Positions 21,794 through 30,656 of a stretch of DNA of 64,000 nt are shown here, one piece after another. The notes beneath the pieces are model-generated. The model worked only from the letters and a program-made list of their open reading frames with translations. It searched no databases and was not told the DNA's origin. This DNA comes from Chloroflexota bacterium. GTDB lineage: Bacteria > Chloroflexota > Anaerolineae > Anaerolineales > Villigracilaceae. The translations under genes and the position numbers were made by a program. Location of the stretch: assembly GCA_029782225.1 (NCBI GenBank), contig JAKOVF010000386.1:1-64000 (forward strand), given 5' to 3'. The first letter of the stretch is position 1, and every line of letters begins with the position of its first letter.

Positions 21794-23206
21794 ATGGCCG
21801 GATTACCAGAATCCAGAGAGAAACGCGTATTTAATAATATCTTAGGGGCAATAGGCAACACTCCACTCGTCAGGTTAGAACGCATCGCGAAAGACCTCCC
21901 CGTCCCACTTTATGCAAAACTGGAATTCATGAACCCCGGCGGTTCCGTCAAGGACCGTGTAGGGGCCAATATTATTGAACAGGCTGAGAAAAGGGGAGAA
22001 CTGAAACTGGGGGGAACCATTGTCGAAGCGACATCAGGGAATACAGGTGTAGGGCTAGCGATTGCTGCCGCGCTCAAAGGATACAAGACCATCTTCGTAA
22101 TGCCGGATAAGATGAGCAATGAGAAAGTCCTTTTGCTGCGAGCCTATGGTGCCAAAGTGGTCATCACGCCGACAGCAGTTGCCCCGGAAGACCCGCGTTC
22201 CTATTATGAGGTCGCCAAGCGCTTCGTCCGCGAGACGCCGAATGCAATTTTGGCAAACCAGTATCACAACCCGGATAACCCGAAAACGCATGAGATGACG
22301 ACCGGGCCCGAGTTATGGGATCAGACCGATGGTCGCGTGACCGATGTCATCATTGGCATGGGGACCGGGGGGACCATCTCAGGAATCGGGCATTATCTCA
22401 AATCAAAGAATCCAAATATCAAGATCGTAGGTGTGGACATCGAAGGCTCGATCCTGACAGAGATCTGGCAAAACAAGGGGAAAATTCCGCAGGGTGCATA
22501 CCCCAAAACCTATAAGGTTGAAGGCATTGGCGAGGACTTTTTGCCCTCGGCCACAGATCTATCCGTTGTAGATTGGATCGAGCGCGCGGGGGATCGCGAG
22601 TCGTTTTTGTGGGCGCGGCAACTGGTGAGGCAGGAAGGGATTTTTGCGGGCGGCTCCTCCGGGTCCGCACTGGCGGGGGCGATGAAGTATTGTCGCAGAC
22701 TTCCAGCAGATCGTTTGCCAGTTGTTATTTTCCCGGATAGCGGCTCACGTTATCTTTCCAAATTCTATGATGACAAGTGGATGCGCGAATTCGGATTCCT
22801 GTCCACTGAATTTGGTGAGATCAATCTCTCTGATCTCCTCATGGCAAAGCCTGATAAGACCTTGAAAACTGCGGCACTGGGTGACTCGATCCGTAAGGTC
22901 GTATCGGTCATGCATCAGCACGCGATCTCCCAGATGCCTGTGGTGGGGAATGACGGTTCGCTGGCCGGCCTCATCGAAGAAGTGGACCTGCTGAACCACA
23001 TGCTCGAAGAACATGAACATACACCGAACGAGAACATTGACTCGCTCGTCCAAAATGCAGGCGCAGTTTTTCCACCTGAGACACCTCTTGAAGATGCTAT
23101 GCCTTCCTTAACCGCAGGTTATGCTTTGATCGTGGTCGAGAATAGTCAGCCGGTAGGCATTCTGACCAAGATCGATGTGCTGGATTACGTCGCCGGAAAA
23201 ATCTAA
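21794..23206 (+). CDS. Cystathionine beta-synthase / cysteine synthase with C-terminal CBS pair
   Basis: 470 residues. The PLP catalytic domain has NPGGSVKDRVGANII with the cofactor Lys, EATSGNTGVGLAIAAA, MGTGGTISGIGHYL and GGSSGSALAGAMKY. The last 120 residues form two CBS motifs (VVSVMHQHAISQMPVVGNDG, then YALIVVENSQPVGILTKIDVLDYV), usually adenosyl-ligand sensors. The same architecture is found in cystathionine beta-synthases and in some O-acetylserine-using enzymes; sequence alone does not decide. No heme-binding N-terminal extension is present. It follows AAAGGAGAGAG and ends the sulfur cluster. Confidence 0.88.
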   Translation: MAGLPESREKRVFNNILGAIGNTPLVRLERIAKDLPVPLYAKLEFMNPGGSVKDRVGANIIEQAEKRGELKLGGTIVEATSGNTGVGLAIAAALKGYKTIFVMPDKMSNEKVLLLRAYGAKVVITPTAVAPEDPRSYYEVAKRFVRETPNAILANQYHNPDNPKTHEMTTGPELWDQTDGRVTDVIIGMGTGGTISGIGHYLKSKNPNIKIVGVDIEGSILTEIWQNKGKIPQGAYPKTYKVEGIGEDFLPSATDLSVVDWIERAGDRESFLWARQLVRQEGIFAGGSSGSALAGAMKYCRRLPADRLPVVIFPDSGSRYLSKFYDDKWMREFGFLSTEFGEINLSDLLMAKPDKTLKTAALGDSIRKVVSVMHQHAISQMPVVGNDGSLAGLIEEVDLLNHMLEEHEHTPNENIDSLVQNAGAVFPPETPLEDAMPSLTAGYALIVVENSQPVGILTKIDVLDYVAGKI

Positions 23207-23222
23207 TCTGCGGGAGCGTTCA

Positions 23223-23690
23223 ATGCCGCGAGCATCCTTTACCGTTAGCACAGTCATAAAAGTCCCGCTGGAACAGGTCTTTGTTTACGTCTCGGATCTG
23301 ACCCGCCACGGTGAATGGGCCTCGGATCCCGTGCAAATTGTGCCCCTCTCGGAGGGATCGATCTCGGTTGGAAGCCGTTACCGGTCCACGGCACAATCTC
23401 ACGGCGTGACTTTCCACAGTGAATTGGAGGTAACAGAATGTATCCCTCCCACTCGTTTTGCCTTTGTGGGTGAGGATTCGACAGGCCGGGTCAATCACTC
23501 TTTTGCATTTCAATCAACTGATCATGGAACACTGGTCAAACGACAAATGCAATTCGATGTGAATCTTCTCCAATGGCTGGCCTACCTTGCGGTGGTTTAT
23601 CCTGTGCGGATTCCTTCTGCCCGCCGGACTCTGCAACTGCTCAAGGAGCGATTGGAGCAAATGAATACCGTACAGGCTACTACCAGCTAG
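23223..23690 (+). CDS. SRPBCC (START/polyketide cyclase-like) family protein
   Basis: 155 residues. It begins MPRASFTVSTVIKVPLEQVF, the first strand and helix of the SRPBCC fold, followed by VSDLTRHGEWASDPVQIVPL, GSRYRSTAQSHGVTF, TECIPPTRFAFVGE and FQSTDHGTLVKRQM. These proteins bind a hydrophobic ligand in a deep cavity. The ligand is unknown. The start follows GGGAGCG 16 bases after the CBS-type synthase, so it may be cotranscribed. Confidence 0.8.
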   Translation: MPRASFTVSTVIKVPLEQVFVYVSDLTRHGEWASDPVQIVPLSEGSISVGSRYRSTAQSHGVTFHSELEVTECIPPTRFAFVGEDSTGRVNHSFAFQSTDHGTLVKRQMQFDVNLLQWLAYLAVVYPVRIPSARRTLQLLKERLEQMNTVQATTS

Positions 23691-23785
23691 TTGTCACGAG
23701 CAGCGCCTCTTAGAACATATTTTCGGGTTATAGACGATGTAAGATCGGCGCGTGCCGATCCCGTTCATTGCTAAAGGAGGCTGTG

Positions 23786-24190
23786 ATGGATTTCGGTTCT
23801 ATCAACTGGCTGGCTGTCATCGTTTGTGTTGTCGTCGCGATCGTGAGCGGGTTTATCTGGTATCACCCCAAAGTGTTCTTTCCGGCATGGTGGGCCGGTA
23901 TCGGGAAGACCGGCGATACCGGTAATCCCAACCCAATCATTTATGTGTTTACTATCATTGCTGCCTTCGTGGAGGCCGTTTCGGTTGCATTCATGCTGAA
24001 TGTGATGGGGAGCAGCACACTTGGAGCCGGCCTGGGCGCGGGCTTTATGCTCTGGCTGGGTTTTGTTGCGCCGACCAATCTGGTCAATAAACTCTTTGCC
24101 GGGCATGGTTTCAAAGTCTGGGCGATTGAAGCGGGCAATCATCTCCTGAACTTCTTGATTTTTGGCGCGATCCTCGGCGCGTGGCGATAA
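23786..24190 (+). CDS. DUF1761-family membrane protein
   Basis: 134 residues with four hydrophobic helices (WLAVIVCVVVAIVSGFIWY, IIYVFTIIAAFVEAVSVAFML, LGAGLGAGFMLWLGFVAPTNLVN, AGNHLLNFLIFGAILGAW). The FIWYHPKVFFPAWWAGIGK segment after helix 1 and a late Asn/His (EAGNHLLN) are family marks. Function unknown. The ATG at 23786 follows AAAGGAGGCTGTG. Confidence 0.75.
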   Translation: MDFGSINWLAVIVCVVVAIVSGFIWYHPKVFFPAWWAGIGKTGDTGNPNPIIYVFTIIAAFVEAVSVAFMLNVMGSSTLGAGLGAGFMLWLGFVAPTNLVNKLFAGHGFKVWAIEAGNHLLNFLIFGAILGAWR

Positions 24191-24211
24191 TCGTAAACAA
24201 CTCGCAGGATC

Positions 24212-24255
24212 CCGAAAACACAGGTGCGGATGTACATCCGCTCCTGTGTTTTCGG
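24212..24255. terminator. Strong terminator hairpin after the DUF1761 gene
   Basis: CCGAAAACACAGG and CCTGTGTTTTCGG pair over 13 bp, with an inner CGGAT/ATCCG helix. A TTCTTCCTCT tract follows. Confidence 0.8.
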
Positions 24256-24304
24256 TTCTTCCTCTAAAATGTGTGAAGCTCTGGGAAAGGTGAATGCAGA
24301 GTAG

Positions 24305-24341
24305 AATAGGCGGACGGTGCGAGTCGTCCGCCTATTTTTTT
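24305..24341 (+). terminator. Intrinsic terminator directly upstream of alr
   Basis: AATAGGCGGACG and CGTCCGCCTATT form a 12-bp stem with an 8-base loop, followed by a run of seven T. It lies only 14 bases before the alr ATG and 50 bases after another terminator, so it may regulate alr by attenuation rather than close the previous transcript. Confidence 0.75.
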
Positions 24342-24354
24342 CCCAGAGAATCCA

Positions 24355-25443
24355 ATGCGTCCAACCTATCTCGAAGTCAATCTTGCACAATTAAAACAGA
24401 ACGTTGAAGCAATCCGTGCTCACGTTGCACCGGCAAAAGTCATGCCGATGGTCAAGGCCAATGCGTACGGGCATGGTATTGACGGCGTGGCTCCGTTCAT
24501 CGAACCCTTTGTGGATTATCTCGGCGTTGCGCTCGTGGAAGAAGGAATCCATTTACGCCAACTGGGGATCAAGAAACCGATACTGGTCGCAGGCGGGATT
24601 CTGATCGAGCAGCTCCCGTTATTCCTTGAGCACGACTTAACCCTCACCGCGTCTTCGCCGGAATTGTTAGCTGCTGCCGATGAAATGGCAGAGTCCACCC
24701 GTAAGCAGCTCAAAGTCCACCTGAAGATCGACACTGGCATGGAACGAGTAGGGGTGCGCGATTATGAGGCTGAATCATTTTTGTTAAAGTCTTTTGCGTG
24801 TAGGCATTTGAGTTTAGAAGGTATTTACACCCACCTGGCGAATTCTGAGACTCCTGACAGAAAATACTCGGTCATGCAATTGGAGAGATTTCAGGAAGTG
24901 CTGCGGATCTACGAAAAGAACAGCGTCCCTGTTCCAATCAGGCATGTCTGCAATTCAGGCGGGATCCTGAATTTGCCCGAAGCCCACTTTGACATGGTTC
25001 GCCCCGGCGTTTTGTTTTATGGAGTCTATCCCGGGCGTGAAGCGCTTCGTTCAGTGAATGTAAAACCTGCATTGACCTGGCGGTCGCGCGTGGCTTATTC
25101 GAAGGTCACGCTGCCGGGGCGGCCGGTCAGCTATGGGTCGCTGTGGCAGGCTGAAAGTCCCGCGCGAATCGTGACCATCCCATGCGGCTACGCAGACGGC
25201 TATTTCCGTCGCATGACGAATCAGGCGCAGGTCATCGTCAAGGGGAAGAAATATCCTCAAGTGGGGCGCATCTGCATGGATCAGTTTATGGTCAATCTTG
25301 GCGCAGATCACGCGGAGGTCGGCGACGAGGCGATCTTGCTTGGGGAAGGTGTGACGGTGGAGGATCTGGCTGCGTGGGCCGGGACGAATGAATACGAAGT
25401 GATGACGAACATCAGCGCGCGTGTGCCGCGCGTGTTTTTGTAG
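24355..25443 (+). CDS. alr: Alanine racemase
   Basis: 362 residues. The PLP lysine lies in MPMVKANAYGHG, the catalytic Tyr in PVSYGSLW, and GRICMDQFMV is the conserved late motif; VKPALTWRSRVAYSK and IPCGYADGYFRR also fit. It makes D-alanine for peptidoglycan, a cytoplasmic PLP enzyme. The start follows an intrinsic terminator with little space for a ribosome-binding site (CCCAGAGAATCC). It is followed by two lspA genes and rluD. Confidence 0.94.
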   Translation: MRPTYLEVNLAQLKQNVEAIRAHVAPAKVMPMVKANAYGHGIDGVAPFIEPFVDYLGVALVEEGIHLRQLGIKKPILVAGGILIEQLPLFLEHDLTLTASSPELLAAADEMAESTRKQLKVHLKIDTGMERVGVRDYEAESFLLKSFACRHLSLEGIYTHLANSETPDRKYSVMQLERFQEVLRIYEKNSVPVPIRHVCNSGGILNLPEAHFDMVRPGVLFYGVYPGREALRSVNVKPALTWRSRVAYSKVTLPGRPVSYGSLWQAESPARIVTIPCGYADGYFRRMTNQAQVIVKGKKYPQVGRICMDQFMVNLGADHAEVGDEAILLGEGVTVEDLAAWAGTNEYEVMTNISARVPRVFL

Positions 25444-25490
25444 GTGCCTGCGGTACAATTGGCGGGCATTTTGAATGCTTGAGGTGACTT

Positions 25491-26021
25491 TTGAATCGTA
25501 AGCTAAGAGACTATTTGATTTTACTGAGTATTGCGGGCCTGATCCTCGCGCTGGATCAATGGACAAAATGGCTGGTGCGTGAAACTCTGCCTCTGCGCGG
25601 CACCTGGCTGCCGTCGTGGCTGGATTGGCTGAGCCCTTATGCGCGGATCGTGCATTGGAACAACAGCGGTGCGGCCTTTGGCATGTTCCAGCAGGGAAAT
25701 CTGATCTTCACCATACTTGCCTTTGTTGTGATTGGCGCGATCCTTTACTATTACCCGCGAGTAGAGGCAGAAGACTGGACTCTGCGGCTGGCGATGGGAC
25801 TGCAATTGGGGGGCGCTGCCGGGAATCTGGTGGACCGACTCCTCATGGGCAGAGTAACAGATTTTATTTCCGTCAGCATTTTTCCTGTTTTCAATATCGC
25901 AGATGCATCCATTACCGTGGGTGTGCTCGTTCTACTACTGGGTGTATGGCTCAAGGAACGGCTGGCGAAGAAGCGGGCACAGGATGAAAGCAGCCTGGAG
26001 GGGATGGAATCCCGTGGATAA
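25491..26021 (+). CDS. lspA: Lipoprotein signal peptidase (first copy)
   Basis: 176 residues with four transmembrane helices and the SPase II motifs: LDQWTKW, VHWNNSGAAFG and the two catalytic aspartates in GRVTDFISVS and VFNIADASITVGV. It removes signal peptides from diacylglyceryl-modified prolipoproteins. TTG is the start, placed after GAGGTGAC. It overlaps the start of a second lspA by eight bases. Confidence 0.92.
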   Translation: MNRKLRDYLILLSIAGLILALDQWTKWLVRETLPLRGTWLPSWLDWLSPYARIVHWNNSGAAFGMFQQGNLIFTILAFVVIGAILYYYPRVEAEDWTLRLAMGLQLGGAAGNLVDRLLMGRVTDFISVSIFPVFNIADASITVGVLVLLLGVWLKERLAKKRAQDESSLEGMESRG

Positions 26022-26580
26022 TGAGGAGATCTCAGGCAGTCAAAATCTCGGCGTGGATTCGCCGGTAACTGCGAAACCGACCTCGCACTTGAAGAATTAT
26101 GTGCTCTTACTGGTGATCACCGGTGCAGTAGTCGCACTGGATCAATGGACAAAGTGGTGGGTGCGGACCCATGTTCCTGAGAATGGTTCATGGCAACCGC
26201 AGTGGCTCGCCAGCCTGGATTGGCCCGCCAGGATCGTCCACTGGTATAACACCGGCGCAGCGTTTGGAATATTCCAGGGGCGAAACCCGGTCTTCATTGC
26301 GCTCGCCTTGCTCGTGATCGCCATCATTCTATATTATTATCCGAGGTTGTCAGAGGGGGAAGCGGTCATGCCAGTCGTGGTGGGGCTGTATCTTGGAGGT
26401 GTAATCGGCAATTTGATCGACCGAGTCATGCTGGGCAAAGTGACCGACTTTATTTCAATTGGCACGTTTGCCGTTTTCAATGTCGCGGATTCGAGCATCA
26501 ATGTGGCGGTGGCCCTCTTGTTGTTGAACGTTCTTCTCAAGGAACGAAGAGATAAAAGAAAGGCCAGTGAATCATCGTGA
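26014..26580 (+). CDS. lspA: Lipoprotein signal peptidase (second, tandem copy)
   Basis: About 188 residues with the same motifs as copy 1: ALDQWTKWWVRT, VHWYNTGAAFGIFQ, catalytic aspartates in GKVTDFISIG and FNVADSSINVAV. It has a longer N-terminus before helix 1. The GTG at 26014 is taken as start, with GGAGGGG upstream; the coding frame extends further upstream but overlaps copy 1. Both copies look functional, so this is a tandem duplication and not a decayed gene. Its TGA overlaps the GTG start of rluD. Confidence 0.88.
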   Translation: MDNEEISGSQNLGVDSPVTAKPTSHLKNYVLLLVITGAVVALDQWTKWWVRTHVPENGSWQPQWLASLDWPARIVHWYNTGAAFGIFQGRNPVFIALALLVIAIILYYYPRLSEGEAVMPVVVGLYLGGVIGNLIDRVMLGKVTDFISIGTFAVFNVADSSINVAVALLLLNVLLKERRDKRKASESS

Positions 26581-27500
26581 GCGACCGGATCGAAAAGTTT
26601 CAATATGAGGGGGAAAAAGCAGAACGCCTTGACAAAGTCCTTGTAAGTCATTTTCCTGAATTCTCGCGTGCGCGCTTGCAGGGATTGATCGAGGATGGAT
26701 TCGTTTTGGTAGAGAACGCGCGGGCGAAGAAATCGGGGCAGATGATTGAGGCGGGCATGGAAGTGGAAGTGCATATTCCGCCGCCAGTCCCTTCGGGTTT
26801 GATCCCGGAAGAAATCCCGCTGGATGTTGTTTTCGAAAATGATGATTTGCTCGTGGTGAATAAACCTGCCGGGATGGTGGTCCATCCGGCGGCGGGGCAT
26901 GCCTCCGGCACACTGGTCAACGCGGTGCTGGGATACGATCCCGATATTGAGGGCATCGGCGGCGAGGAACGGCCTGGCCTCGTGCATCGGCTCGACAAGG
27001 AAACCTCGGGCTTGATCGTGCTGGCGAAAAATGACCAGGCTCATAACTGGTTACAGGACCAATTTCGTGTGCGAAAGGTGGAGAAAACCTATCTCGCCCT
27101 TGTAGATGGAAAACCGCCTACGCCAACAGGCCGCGTAGAAGCAGCGATTGGCCGCGACCCGAGTCATAGAAAGAGAATGGCAATTGTCCCGTCAGGAAAG
27201 GGACGCGAGGCGATTTCGGAATACAAAACGGCTGAAAGTTTCAAGGGATATACCTTGCTTGAATTTCATCCGCTCACTGGGCGCACGCATCAGATCCGAT
27301 TACATTGCGCGTTCTTGAAATGTCCTATTGTGGGGGACGAGATTTACGGGCGAAAGAATCCAGGTTTGAAATTAGGGCGTCATTTCCTCCACGCTTATCG
27401 GTTGAAGATCATATTGCCGGGTGAAAAGCAGCCGCGCGTATTCGAGGCAGAATTGCCAGAGGAGTTGAAGAATGTGTTGGAGTTGCTGAGAAATAAGTAA
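26577..27500 (+). CDS. rluD: RluD-family 23S rRNA pseudouridine synthase
   Basis: 307 residues. An S4-like RNA-binding N-terminus (ERLDKVLVSHFPEFSRARLQGLIEDGFVLV) precedes the catalytic core, with the Asp nucleophile in GLVHRLDKETSGLIVLAK, also VVNKPAGMVVHPAAGH and PLTGRTHQIRLH. GTG start overlaps the lspA stop codon (GTGA). Gene order lspA-rluD is common in bacteria. The stop codon lies within an AAGTAACGAG repeat arm. Confidence 0.92.
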   Translation: MSDRIEKFQYEGEKAERLDKVLVSHFPEFSRARLQGLIEDGFVLVENARAKKSGQMIEAGMEVEVHIPPPVPSGLIPEEIPLDVVFENDDLLVVNKPAGMVVHPAAGHASGTLVNAVLGYDPDIEGIGGEERPGLVHRLDKETSGLIVLAKNDQAHNWLQDQFRVRKVEKTYLALVDGKPPTPTGRVEAAIGRDPSHRKRMAIVPSGKGREAISEYKTAESFKGYTLLEFHPLTGRTHQIRLHCAFLKCPIVGDEIYGRKNPGLKLGRHFLHAYRLKIILPGEKQPRVFEAELPEELKNVLELLRNK

Positions 27501-28026
27501 CGAGCAATGAGTTGCGAGCGATGGACAACAAGAGGACAGTATGAACGACAAAGGTTTTGAAGGATTAAAGGTGTGGCAGAAGGCACATAGCCTGATGGTC
27601 GATATTCATAAAAAGCTAGTCCCACTTGTATTTAAAGCTAATAAGGATGAAAGATTTGACCTGATTGCTCAGATCAGAAGTTCATCAAAGAGTGTGCCGG
27701 CAAATATTGCCGAGGGCCATGGGCGTTTTTATTACGGCGACAATGTCCGTTTTTGTTACAATGCGCGAGGTTCACTTGATGAGACAGTGAGCCACCTTCG
27801 TGCTGTGCTGGATCTTGATTATTGCCCCAAAGATCTGTATGACAGGCTACGCGTCCAAGCCGATGAAGTACGCCGAATGTTGAATGGATATATTGATTGG
27901 CTCAAAGAAAAGAAGATCGGCGAGAAGGAACCTGGAGCAAATTTGGCTGTGCGTGAAGATCGTATAGAATATACCTTCAATTCAACTGACGAGAACTCAT
28001 AACTTGTCTCCCATTTCTCGTTACTT
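27495..28026. repeat. Inverted-repeat-bounded unit around the four-helix-bundle gene
   Basis: The left end AAGTAACGAGCAATG (27495-27509) and the right end CATTTCTCGTTACTT (28012-28026) are inverted copies matching at 14 of 15 positions. They enclose one gene, at 27541-28002. The left arm overlaps the rluD stop codon. This may be a mobile or intervening-sequence-like cassette, or two members of a dispersed repeat. Confidence 0.45.
27541..28002 (+). CDS. Four-helix-bundle protein (S23 / 23S rRNA intervening-sequence family)
   Basis: 153 residues. FEGLKVWQKAHSLMVDIHK, IAQIRSSSKSVPANIAEGHG and the FYYGDNVRFCYNARGSLDETVSHLRAVLD helix are the hallmark of this family, which often occurs inside 23S rRNA intervening sequences or as free genes. 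The protein is a small cytoplasmic helical bundle that assembles as a pentamer in solved examples; its job is unclear. Here it lies between rluD, an rRNA-modifying enzyme, and threonine aldolase, bounded by inverted repeats. Confidence 0.85.
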   Translation: MNDKGFEGLKVWQKAHSLMVDIHKKLVPLVFKANKDERFDLIAQIRSSSKSVPANIAEGHGRFYYGDNVRFCYNARGSLDETVSHLRAVLDLDYCPKDLYDRLRVQADEVRRMLNGYIDWLKEKKIGEKEPGANLAVREDRIEYTFNSTDENS

Positions 28027-28041
28027 CAACCTGGAGCTACC

Positions 28042-29079
28042 ATGGAGTATATAGACCTTCGTTCTGACACCGTCACTAAACCCACGGCTGAAATGCGCGA
28101 GGCGATGGCGAACGCAATTGTGGGCGACGACGTTTATGGTGATGATCCCACGGTCAACAAATTGCAGGAGATGGCGGCAAGCATGCTGGGAAAGGAAGCG
28201 GCGCTCTTCGTCGCTTCTGGCACGATGGGCAATTTGCTGGCACTGCTGGTCCACTGCCAGCGCGGGGATGAGGTGATCGTTGGGAATAAATCGCATATTT
28301 ACCTGAATGAAGCGGGAGGTATGGCTGCGCTTGGAGGAATTCAAGCCTGCCCGCTGGAGAATCAGCCGGATGGCACGCTGGCGCTGGATGACATTCTCGT
28401 ATCCATCCGGACCGAGGATGTACATCACCCCATCACGCGTCTCATCTGCCTGGAGAATACCCAGAACATTTGCGGCGGAGTCCCGTTGACGCCGGCATAC
28501 ACTCGTCAGGTGGGGGATCTGGCGAGAAAGAATCATCTAAGGCTTCATGTTGACGGCGCGCGCATATTCAATTCGGCGGTCGCGCAGAATGTGTCGGTAC
28601 GGGAATTGGTTGACCCGGCAGACTCGGTCATGTTCTGCCTCAGCAAGGGACTGGCCTCGCCGGTCGGTTCGATGCTGGTTGGCTCGAAGGAGTTCATCGC
28701 GCGGGCGCGTCACTTGCGGAAGATGGTGGGCGGCGGTATGCGTCAGGTTGGCGTCCTGGCAGCGGCGGGGATTATTTCGCTGGAGAAAATGATCGAGCGG
28801 CTGGACGATGACCATGCCCGGGCAAGAGAACTTGCGAATGGCCTGAAGCAGGTCAAAGGTCTGGTCGTGGACGCGGCCTCTCCATTCACCAATATGGTTT
28901 ACCTGAATCTTTCGGAGGATGCCAAACTCAATGCCGCCCAAATTATCGAAGAGATGGAAAAACGGGGTGTGCTGCTCGACGCCGAAAACATGCGGCGGTT
29001 CCGGCTGGTCACCCATTGCTGGGTGGATTCCGCCGGTATCAGTAGAGTGGTAAATGCGTTCCGTGAGCTGCTGAGCTAA
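28042..29079 (+). CDS. ltaE: Low-specificity threonine aldolase
   Basis: 345 residues of the fold-type I PLP family. [20 protein letters not shown] and [16 protein letters not shown] open the protein, the PLP lysine is in [17 protein letters not shown], and [13 protein letters not shown] holds the cofactor Asp. It cleaves L-threonine/allo-threonine to glycine and acetaldehyde. ATG follows CTGGAGCTACC. The 3' end overlaps the opposite-strand GGDEF gene by four bases. Confidence 0.9.
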   Translation: MEYIDLRSDTVTKPTAEMREAMANAIVGDDVYGDDPTVNKLQEMAASMLGKEAALFVASGTMGNLLALLVHCQRGDEVIVGNKSHIYLNEAGGMAALGGIQACPLENQPDGTLALDDILVSIRTEDVHHPITRLICLENTQNICGGVPLTPAYTRQVGDLARKNHLRLHVDGARIFNSAVAQNVSVRELVDPADSVMFCLSKGLASPVGSMLVGSKEFIARARHLRKMVGGGMRQVGVLAAAGIISLEKMIERLDDDHARARELANGLKQVKGLVVDAASPFTNMVYLNLSEDAKLNAAQIIEEMEKRGVLLDAENMRRFRLVTHCWVDSAGISRVVNAFRELLS

Positions 29080-30656
29080 TCAGAGCCTTGATCTTCTGCC
29101 GGGGCCGCCAGGGACTCCCAGTGCTTGTCGTCCGGTTCGATCTGGTCGCGACCGCGTTCTTTTGCCACATAGAGGCGCTTGTCGGCCAGATCGATTAGTT
29201 TAAAGATCTCATCTGCCTCCCCCGGGAACTCTGCGATGCCCTGGCTGACGGTAGGTACCGGAATATCAGTCTGATTGTAGTTCTTGAGAATCATATTGGC
29301 CATGGTCACGCGGATGCGGCTCGCGACTTGCAGGGCCTGTGCCCCCGCAGTCTTTGGCAATGAGATGACGAACTCCTCACCACCCCATCGACCAACAGCA
29401 TCTTTTCGTTTCACGTGATCGCGAATGGTCTCGCAGAGTTTCGTCAGGATTTCATCCCCGGCGAGATGACCATAGTTATCGTTATATTGCTTGAAGTGAT
29501 CGACATCCAGCATGATCAGGCTCAGGGGTTCCCTCATCTGGAGCGCGGACTCCGCCTGCTGTTTCAGGACTTTGAGAAAGTGGCCATGATTGTAGACACC
29601 GGTAAGGCTATCGATATGTGTCTGTTGTTCCACCAGGCGGTGACGGAAGGCATTGTCCAGTGCCAGCGTGGCGTGCTGGGCCAGGTTGGAGAGCAATTCC
29701 ATATCCGCCCGGCTGAATGCATTGGGACGATACGAAGCGATCGCCAGGATGCCATTGGTAAATTCACCCCGCATTGGCACACCCATCCATGAAAGGCTGG
29801 TCTTCTGTTTGCCAATGATGACGTTCTTGACTCCCGCCAGGTTAACATCACGCCGCAAGTCCGGGAGGAAGAGTCCCTTTTGATTGCGGACCACCCAGCT
29901 CGAGAGCGTCCCGTCCATTTGTACGCGCACATCTGAAAAGTACTCGCCATCGTCGTAGAACAGATGCAGGTAGATTTCATCGCCTTCGACCATGCCAACG
30001 TAGTACGTATCCGCTTCCAGCGCATTCTGGATCGCTGCATTGAGCAAAGTGGTCACCTGCTGCACATCGAGCGTCGACGCGATCTGACGGCTGAATTCAT
30101 TCACGATCTTGAGGCGGTTGATTTGCTGGCGCGGTAACGACTTAAGTTGCTGGATGGTCTCAATTGAAATTGCAGCGACCATTGTAAGACTCAGATATCT
30201 GACCCACTGGCTGGGGAGGACGATACTTTCGAAGCGGATCATGAGCGTGATCAAGGTTGCGCTTCCCACCAGGAAGTAGGCGGGCGGACGTTCAGATACA
30301 AGCGCGGCCGAGATGGATGCCACAACCATTAGAATGCCAAGCAGAGTATCCATTTCGGGCGGGAGAATCAGGGTGAGAAGTCCGAGTGAAACGCCTCCGA
30401 GGAAAGAGTTGATCCACGCGAAGAGCAGCTTCTCATTGGATCTTGAGAGGAACAGAAGATAGAAAAACGCGAGATAGGCGCTGCCGGCTACTCCGTACCC
30501 GACCAGGAAATACTGTGCAGCACTGGTCTCAGGCCGATATTCAGTCACTGCCGTTGTAATGCTTGCCAACAGAATCAAAATGCCTGCCAGCACGGCCGGC
30601 AGGAGCGAGATCAGGTGTTCCTGGGGGGTGAACCCATCCTTATTTTTATCTGGCAT
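29076..30656 (-). CDS. Diguanylate cyclase: membrane segment, GAF, GGDEF
   Basis: 526 residues. About six N-terminal membrane helices ([41 protein letters not shown] and others) are followed by a GAF domain ([23 protein letters not shown]) and a GGDEF domain with the active-site variant [12 protein letters not shown], preceded by the metal-binding [25 protein letters not shown]. It should make c-di-GMP. The inhibitory-site position reads KRKD, not RxxD, so product inhibition may be weak. The ATG at 30656 overlaps the HD-GYP gene by 11 bases, making a synthesis/degradation pair in one operon. An upstream extension of the frame lies inside that gene and is not used. Confidence 0.88.
   Translation of the reverse strand: MPDKNKDGFTPQEHLISLLPAVLAGILILLASITTAVTEYRPETSAAQYFLVGYGVAGSAYLAFFYLLFLSRSNEKLLFAWINSFLGGVSLGLLTLILPPEMDTLLGILMVVASISAALVSERPPAYFLVGSATLITLMIRFESIVLPSQWVRYLSLTMVAAISIETIQQLKSLPRQQINRLKIVNEFSRQIASTLDVQQVTTLLNAAIQNALEADTYYVGMVEGDEIYLHLFYDDGEYFSDVRVQMDGTLSSWVVRNQKGLFLPDLRRDVNLAGVKNVIIGKQKTSLSWMGVPMRGEFTNGILAIASYRPNAFSRADMELLSNLAQHATLALDNAFRHRLVEQQTHIDSLTGVYNHGHFLKVLKQQAESALQMREPLSLIMLDVDHFKQYNDNYGHLAGDEILTKLCETIRDHVKRKDAVGRWGGEEFVISLPKTAGAQALQVASRIRVTMANMILKNYNQTDIPVPTVSQGIAEFPGEADEIFKLIDLADKRLYVAKERGRDQIEPDDKHWESLAAPAEDQGSD

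Noticed and set aside
20524-21885. Long open frame (453 codons) on the minus strand opposite moeZ
   Set aside because: It has no recognisable motif, and the plus strand encodes a complete MoeZ-like enzyme with all active-site residues. It is a shadow frame.
24269-24304. Leader peptide MCEALGKVNAE before alr
   Set aside because: Its ATG overlaps a possible -10 box, Ala codons are not adjacent, and no ribosome-binding site is present; chance is more likely.
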